A DNA stretch of 10,756 nt from UBA4615 sp049422085 (GTDB lineage: Bacteria; Pseudomonadota; Gammaproteobacteria; Burkholderiales; Burkholderiaceae_E). The position numbers and the translations under genes were made by a program. The stretch is from assembly GCA_049422085.1 (NCBI GenBank), contig JBMSOD010000094.1:1-10756 (forward strand), read 5' to 3'. The notes below the pieces were generated by a model. The model was not told the origin of the DNA and did not search any database. It worked only from the letters and a program-made list of their open reading frames with translations. How positions within the stretch are numbered: the first letter of the stretch is position 1; each line of letters starts with the position of its first letter. Positions 6,941-10,756 of the stretch are shown in pieces.

Positions 6941-7379
6941 ACTGAAGTGGCTCCTTGAGCAGGGCGGGCATGGGCAAGGCCATCACCTCGATGCCCTCGT
7001 CAGCGAGCTCACGGGCCTCCTCAGCGCTCGCCTGACCGCGGATGCCACGCTCGGGGGCTTCCTTGTAGTGAATGCGCCTGGCCTCCTCGGCAAATCGGGC
7101 ACCGACATCCTCGGTATTGGCCAGAATATGTCGAGCAAGCTTGAGCATCATGGCCTGAGCTGCCGCCGGATGGGTCGAGGCATGAGACGATGCCGCGGTG
7201 TCGTTCGACGTGCTTGCCAGATTGAGTCGAGGTGCCGAGGGCATCTTGCGAATCGTCCGGCTGTTGCAGGTCGGACACTCGAGCAACCCCCGGGCCAGTT
7301 GCCCGTCATAGTCTTCAGCCGAGGCGAACCATCCCTCGAATGCGTGGTCATGCTCGCAGGCAAGATTGAAGACTTTCAT
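6939..7379 (-). CDS. DUF1178 family protein (small, probable zinc-binding)
   Basis: This 146-aa protein is recognised as DUF1178 by its start (MKVFNLAC-x3-HAFEGWFAS), the segment GQLARGLLECPTC (26-38) and the following MPSAPRLNL (46-54). C8, H10 or H12, C35 and C38 could form a zinc-ribbon-like site; this is inference from spacing. A variable Ala/Ser-rich linker (about 55-72) leads to a conserved helical part (77-146) containing HYKEAPERGIRGQAS and ELADEGIEVMALP. The biochemical function of the family is unknown to me. No signal peptide or membrane segment is seen. It is transcribed alone, divergently from selU, and ends in the shared terminator. No strong Shine-Dalgarno is visible before the ATG at 7379, but the protein starts exactly as family members do. 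Confidence 0.9.
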   Translation of the reverse strand: MKVFNLACEHDHAFEGWFASAEDYDGQLARGLLECPTCNSRTIRKMPSAPRLNLASTSNDTAASSHASTHPAAAQAMMLKLARHILANTEDVGARFAEEARRIHYKEAPERGIRGQASAEEARELADEGIEVMALPMPALLKEPLQ

Positions 7380-7451
7380 GCAACTGGATCCGGCAAAAAG
7401 CCAGTGTAATTCAGAACCCGATTACAGACACCCGATCACGGTCTTCCCGAC
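7380..7451. promoter_or_regulatory. Divergent promoter region between the DUF1178 gene and selU
   Basis: These 72 bases must hold or overlap the promoters of both genes. TGTAAT at 7405-7410 (+) is a five-of-six match to a -10 box, 41 bases before the selU start. On the - strand TACACT (complement of 7403-7408) is a similar -10 candidate, 23 bases before the DUF1178 start. The two overlap, so the promoters may compete. Neither has a good -35 at the expected distance. No riboswitch-like structure is seen. Confidence 0.35.
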
Positions 7452-8696
7452 ATGAAGGATTCTCAGCGGCAACTGTCCGCCTCACCCTCTGATACGGCTG
7501 CGTCGGGCAGCCCGGCCAACGCGTCGGTTCGGTCTGCCTTGCCCGAGTCCCGACGGACCGGGCATTCAGAGCCGCAACGCCTATCAGCGTCCGAGGTGGT
7601 GGCGAGGTGGGACGATTTCAAGGTCATCCTGGATGCCCGCAGTCCAGGCGAATTTGCAATCGATCATTTGCCTGGCGCTATCAACACGCCTGTCCTGAAT
7701 GATCGCGAGCGCGAGCATGTCGGTCGGATCAACGCCGAGCAAGGTGCCTTTGCTGCCAAGCGCTTGGGCGCGGCTCTGGTAGCCCGCAACATCGGCGCTC
7801 TGATCGAAGACCGATTCGCACACGAACCTCGCCAATGGGCCCCTTTGGTGTATTGCTGGCGTGGCGGACAGCGTTCGGGCTCACTGGCGACGGTGCTCGC
7901 GCGCATCGGGTGGCCGGTTCAGTTGATCGAGGGAGGCTACAAGGCGTTTCGCCAGGCCATGCTCGAAGACCTCAACAGGCGCAGTGCACAACTGAATCTC
8001 GTGGTGATCGCAGGTCGTACCGGCACGGCCAAGACCCAATTGCTTCAGTGTCTGCATCGCAGAGGCGCTCAGGTGATCGACCTGGAAGCGCTGGCCTGCC
8101 ACCGAGGGTCGGTCCTTGGACAGTGGCCGGCTGAACAGCCCGCTGGCGATGCACAACTGCCAGGCGGGGCCGACACCCTGGCGATCACGACACCCCAGCC
8201 GAGCCAAAAGCGCTTTGAGTCCACTCTGTGGGCCCAGATACGCGGGCTCGACCCCAGCCGCCCTATCTTCGTGGAATCCGAAAGCCGAAAGATCGGTCAG
8301 TGCCAGGTCCCGGAAGCCCTGATCCTCGCGATGCGACGCTCACCCATGATCCAGATCGAGGCAAGCCTTGCAGCGCGCACGCAATTTCTCGTTCGCGACT
8401 ATGCGCATCTATGCCAGGACGACAGCCCGCTGATCGCGCAATTGCAACGACTGATCGCCTTGCACGGTCGGGAACGGGTCGAGGGCTGGATCACGCTGGC
8501 GCGGGAAGGCGCCTGGCCCCTGGTGGTCGAACAGCTCCTGATCGAACACTACGATCCTGCCTACGATCGGTCGATTGCGCGCAATTTCAGTCAGCTGCAC
8601 CAGGCGCGACGCATCGACCTTCCGGGCATCGACGAGACCACCTTGAACCAGGCAGCCTCGCAGATTCTGAACGACGCCAAACCGCCTGAGAGCTGA
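7452..8696 (+). CDS. selU: tRNA 2-selenouridine synthase (SelU/MnmH)
   Basis: This enzyme replaces the sulfur of 2-thiouridine at wobble position 34 of Lys, Glu and Gln tRNAs with selenium, through a geranylated intermediate, using selenophosphate from SelD. The product is 414 aa; E. coli SelU is about 364. A rhodanese domain (about 45-170) carries LDARSPGEFAIDHLPGA and the catalytic cysteine C135 in YCWRGGQRSGS. The P-loop domain has GRTGTAKT (188-195), DLEALACHRGSVLGQ (210-224), FVESESRKIG (273-282) and a C-terminal helical part with YDPAYDRS (367-374). Compared with E. coli there is a polar N-terminal extension of about 43 residues, possibly because the true start is further in, and an insertion around 226-249. 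The ATG at 7452 has no clear Shine-Dalgarno. No selD or selenocysteine genes lie in the window. Family identity is sure. Confidence 0.93.
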   Translation: MKDSQRQLSASPSDTAASGSPANASVRSALPESRRTGHSEPQRLSASEVVARWDDFKVILDARSPGEFAIDHLPGAINTPVLNDREREHVGRINAEQGAFAAKRLGAALVARNIGALIEDRFAHEPRQWAPLVYCWRGGQRSGSLATVLARIGWPVQLIEGGYKAFRQAMLEDLNRRSAQLNLVVIAGRTGTAKTQLLQCLHRRGAQVIDLEALACHRGSVLGQWPAEQPAGDAQLPGGADTLAITTPQPSQKRFESTLWAQIRGLDPSRPIFVESESRKIGQCQVPEALILAMRRSPMIQIEASLAARTQFLVRDYAHLCQDDSPLIAQLQRLIALHGRERVEGWITLAREGAWPLVVEQLLIEHYDPAYDRSIARNFSQLHQARRIDLPGIDETTLNQAASQILNDAKPPES

Positions 8697-8723
8697 GGTG
8701 TCGCGTCAGCGACTGGCCGGGCC

Positions 8724-10634
8724 TTACCGGGCTGCGCCGGCCTTGGGTTCAAGACGATCGAGCTTGCGCTTGACCTCGAGTCTCGACTTCAGCGCGTCAA
8801 TGGTCGCCAGCGCATCCTGCTGCGCAGCGACGCGGGCGACTTGCGCAGCAAGATTCGGCAGCACCTTTTCCAGCTCTGCAGCGCTCGCCGGCACGACCCG
8901 GGTCAGCTCGATCAGGACATAGCCCTCTGCCCCTGCGTCCGCGCCACCATAGGCCGGCAGTTTGTCCGAGCCAATCCGATAAGCGGCCTGCACCGCAGCG
9001 GGTGCAAGCCCGCGAGGATTGGCTCGCTGGATCAGCTGGGCGTTCGAGAAGCTGTCTGACGGCTCGGCGGAAGCACCTGCGCGTAGCGCTGCGAGCCTTG
9101 ATTCACCAGCCTCGCGCGCCATCCGGGCCGCTTCGGAGGCCAGCCACTGGGCCTTGACTTCCGCTCGGACCGCATCGAGAGGCTTGCGCTGCGCAGCCTG
9201 ATACATGGTGATTCGCGCGGACACGAGCGTTCCGGGCGCAATCTCGATTGCCTCGATGTTGCGCTTGTCGCGAACGCTGTCAGATGAAAACACCGCCGCG
9301 AGAACTCTTGGATTGGCGAGCGGGGCCTGTCGATCCTGGCCCGCAGGCGGTGTCCGCATCAGTCCCTGCGCCGTCTGGACTTTCAGTCCATAGCGATCGA
9401 CCACCGGCTTGAAGGTATCCGCCTGCTCATAGACCAGATTGGTGAAATTCTCTGCCGCTTCTGCGAACTGGCGAGCCGCCTGCTGTTGCCGGGCATCGCG
9501 TTCGATCTCTGCGCGCACCGATTCGAAGGGCTTGATCACCGCAGGCTTGATGCCGGTGAGCCGGATGATGTGATAACCGAACTCGGACTCGACCAGGCCG
9601 CGAATCTCGTCGGCCGCCATGGCGAACACCGCATCCGAAAACGGCTTGACCATCATGCCCGCGCTGAAGAAACCCAGATCGCCCTGCTGCGCAGCCGATC
9701 CAGGATCGTCGGAAGCGGTTCTCGCAAGTGAACCAAAGCGAGAAGGATCGGCCTTGACCTCCGCGAGGAGTTTTTCGGCCTTTTCTTTTGCTCCCGATCC
9801 GGCTTTGATCAGAATGTGACTTGCCCTGCGCTCTTCGACCGACCCGAACCGGGCCTTGTTCTGCTCGTAATAGGCCTTGAGTTCGTCTTCCGGGACCGTG
9901 GCCCGGGCGGCCAGCGCATCCCGCGAAAGAACGACAAACTCCACATCAGCCCGCTCCGGCGTCTCGAAGGAGCTCGCGTGCTTGTCGTACCAGGCCTGAA
10001 TTGCAGCATCATCGGCCTTGACCTGCGAAGCATAGTCTCCAGGCCTGAAATATCGGACACGGACTTCTCTGGACTCAGCCTGCAGCGCCGCCAGACGCTG
10101 CGAAACCGCCCGAGGCACGATGGCCGAGGCCTGCACCGCATCCGGCAGAATCTGCAGGGCAAGGTCGCTACGCAAACGCGCCTCGAATCCGGCAGGCGTC
10201 AGGTTCTGCGCCGAAAGCACCGCCTTGTATCGTGCGTCGTCAAAACTGCCATCAGGCCTCGCCAGACCTGGGATTTCCAGAATGGCCTTGCGAACCTGTT
10301 CGTCCGTGACAGCAATGCGGGATTTTGAAGCCTGCTGCGCTACGGCGCGCTGGGAAATGAGGTTCTCGAGAATCTCTGCCCGGGCCTCGGGTGTATCAAG
10401 CACCTTGGTATCGAAGTCGGGTCCGAGCACCTGGCGTAACTGCTGAAGCTGCTCGCGCTGCGCATTGTCAAATTCCTGACGGCTGATCTCCTGATCACCC
10501 ACCCGTGCAACCCCGGGCTCACGTGAGAGCATGCCGTCATAGCCGGAGATACCAAAAAATACGAAGGCGGGCAGGATGAGCAGAAGCAGCACAAACTGAA
10601 GAATGCGCTGATGCTTTCGGATGGCGTCAAACAT
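8724..10634 (-). CDS. ppiD: Periplasmic folding factor PpiD, membrane-anchored parvulin-type peptidyl-prolyl isomerase
   Basis: This 636-aa protein (E. coli PpiD is about 623) has the PpiD start MFDAIRKHQ followed by one membrane anchor (about 11-29, LQFVLLLLILPAFVFFG), then a large periplasmic part. Residues about 40-260 form the SurA/PpiD-type N-terminal chaperone region. A single parvulin domain (about 268-362) shows ASHILIK, QGDLGFFSAGMMVKPFSDAVFAM and FGYHIIRLTGIKPA. A second chaperone-like region (about 370-620) ends in a basic tail. PpiD sits at the SecYEG translocon, paired with YfgM in E. coli, and helps newly exported proteins. In E. coli its parvulin domain is reported to be catalytically weak; here the domain looks well preserved. 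The gene lies after tRNA-Asp, a familiar order in Burkholderiales. Its start is only 20 bases beyond a terminator hairpin and lacks a strong Shine-Dalgarno. It converges with selU across a 27-base gap with no T-tract terminator. Confidence 0.94.
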   Translation of the reverse strand: MFDAIRKHQRILQFVLLLLILPAFVFFGISGYDGMLSREPGVARVGDQEISRQEFDNAQREQLQQLRQVLGPDFDTKVLDTPEARAEILENLISQRAVAQQASKSRIAVTDEQVRKAILEIPGLARPDGSFDDARYKAVLSAQNLTPAGFEARLRSDLALQILPDAVQASAIVPRAVSQRLAALQAESREVRVRYFRPGDYASQVKADDAAIQAWYDKHASSFETPERADVEFVVLSRDALAARATVPEDELKAYYEQNKARFGSVEERRASHILIKAGSGAKEKAEKLLAEVKADPSRFGSLARTASDDPGSAAQQGDLGFFSAGMMVKPFSDAVFAMAADEIRGLVESEFGYHIIRLTGIKPAVIKPFESVRAEIERDARQQQAARQFAEAAENFTNLVYEQADTFKPVVDRYGLKVQTAQGLMRTPPAGQDRQAPLANPRVLAAVFSSDSVRDKRNIEAIEIAPGTLVSARITMYQAAQRKPLDAVRAEVKAQWLASEAARMAREAGESRLAALRAGASAEPSDSFSNAQLIQRANPRGLAPAAVQAAYRIGSDKLPAYGGADAGAEGYVLIELTRVVPASAAELEKVLPNLAAQVARVAAQQDALATIDALKSRLEVKRKLDRLEPKAGAAR

Positions 10635-10654
10635 GAGAGCGGACCCGTTGAAAC

Positions 10655-10681
10655 AAAAAGGGGCGAACTCACGTTCGCCCC
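10655..10681 (-). terminator. Rho-independent terminator (or attenuator) between tRNA-Asp and ppiD
   Basis: Read on the - strand, a perfect 9-bp inverted repeat GGGGCGAAC/GTTCGCCCC (10673-10681 with 10660-10668) with a four-base loop is followed by five T (10655-10659). It should end the tRNA transcript. It lies 20 bases upstream of the ppiD start codon. Confidence 0.9.
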
Positions 10682-10701
10682 TGCTTGCACTGCGATGTCG
10701 G

Positions 10702-10756
10702 TGGCGGAGTGGACGGGACTCGAACCCGCGACCCCCGGCGTGACAGGCCGGTATTC
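10702..10756 (-). tRNA. tRNA-Asp (GTC), 5' part outside the window
   Basis: Reading the - strand, the window holds the last 55 bases of a tRNA: the anticodon stem CCGGC/GCCGG around the loop CTGTCAC, giving anticodon GTC (10742-10744); the variable region; the T-arm with GGTTCGAGTCC; the acceptor strand CCACTCC with discriminator G; and an encoded CCA at 10702-10704. The GTC anticodon and G73 discriminator identify aspartate. The D-arm and the 5' acceptor strand are beyond the right edge. In related Burkholderiales a tRNA-Val and an HU gene often lie just upstream; that cannot be seen here. Confidence 0.95.

Noticed and set aside
8697..8723. Hairpin in the selU/ppiD gap as a terminator
   Set aside because: Only a 5-bp repeat (GTCGC/GCGAC) without a T-tract is present, so it is too weak to call.
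1..10756. CRISPR array, phage, transposon or defence system
   Set aside because: No direct-repeat array, terminal repeats, transposase, integrase or toxin-antitoxin-like pair is seen; the window is conserved chromosomal genes.

Overview
The window is GC-rich (estimated by eye at roughly 60-65 %), densely coding, and reads as chromosomal DNA from a betaproteobacterium, most likely Burkholderiales near Alcaligenaceae. The evidence is the dapE-prmB-yheS order, the tRNA-Asp next to ppiD, the DUF1178 gene, and the style of the proteins. This placement is an inference from gene content; no search was run. I see no phage, insertion sequence, CRISPR array or defence system.

Left part (1-4444, + strand): an ORF open at the window edge, then dapE (lysine/peptidoglycan precursor synthesis), prmB (ribosomal protein L3 methylation) and a YheS-like ABC-F ATPase. 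dapE/prmB and prmB/yheS each overlap by four bases (GTGA), which suggests one translationally coupled operon. The edge ORF is odd: its first ~42 codons look like the N-terminal helices of a cytochrome c', and the rest is the C-terminal half of an ArsC/YffB-like protein. Neither active site is present. It is either an assembly chimera at a short shared sequence or a deletion-fusion remnant.

Middle part (4500-6891, + strand): an APH-fold small-molecule kinase followed by an acyl-CoA dehydrogenase-like flavoprotein. The pair matches, as two separate genes, the two halves of the animal ACAD10/ACAD11 fusion proteins, and resembles the LvaA/LvaC pair of Pseudomonas levulinate catabolism. The likely job is phosphorylation and then rearrangement of 4-hydroxyacyl-CoA so that it can enter beta-oxidation. 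A strong bidirectional terminator closes this unit.

Right part (6939-10756): a small DUF1178 protein (- strand) diverges from selU/mnmH (+ strand, tRNA 2-selenouridine synthase). selU converges on ppiD (- strand, membrane-anchored periplasmic folding factor). Upstream of ppiD lies a perfect rho-independent hairpin and then a tRNA-Asp(GTC) cut by the right edge. No gene-free stretch exceeds 300 bases; the longest gap is about 72 bases, between the DUF1178 gene and selU.

The most rewarding items are the chimeric edge ORF, the split ACAD10/11-type pair, and the hairpin between tRNA-Asp and ppiD. The rest is conserved housekeeping.
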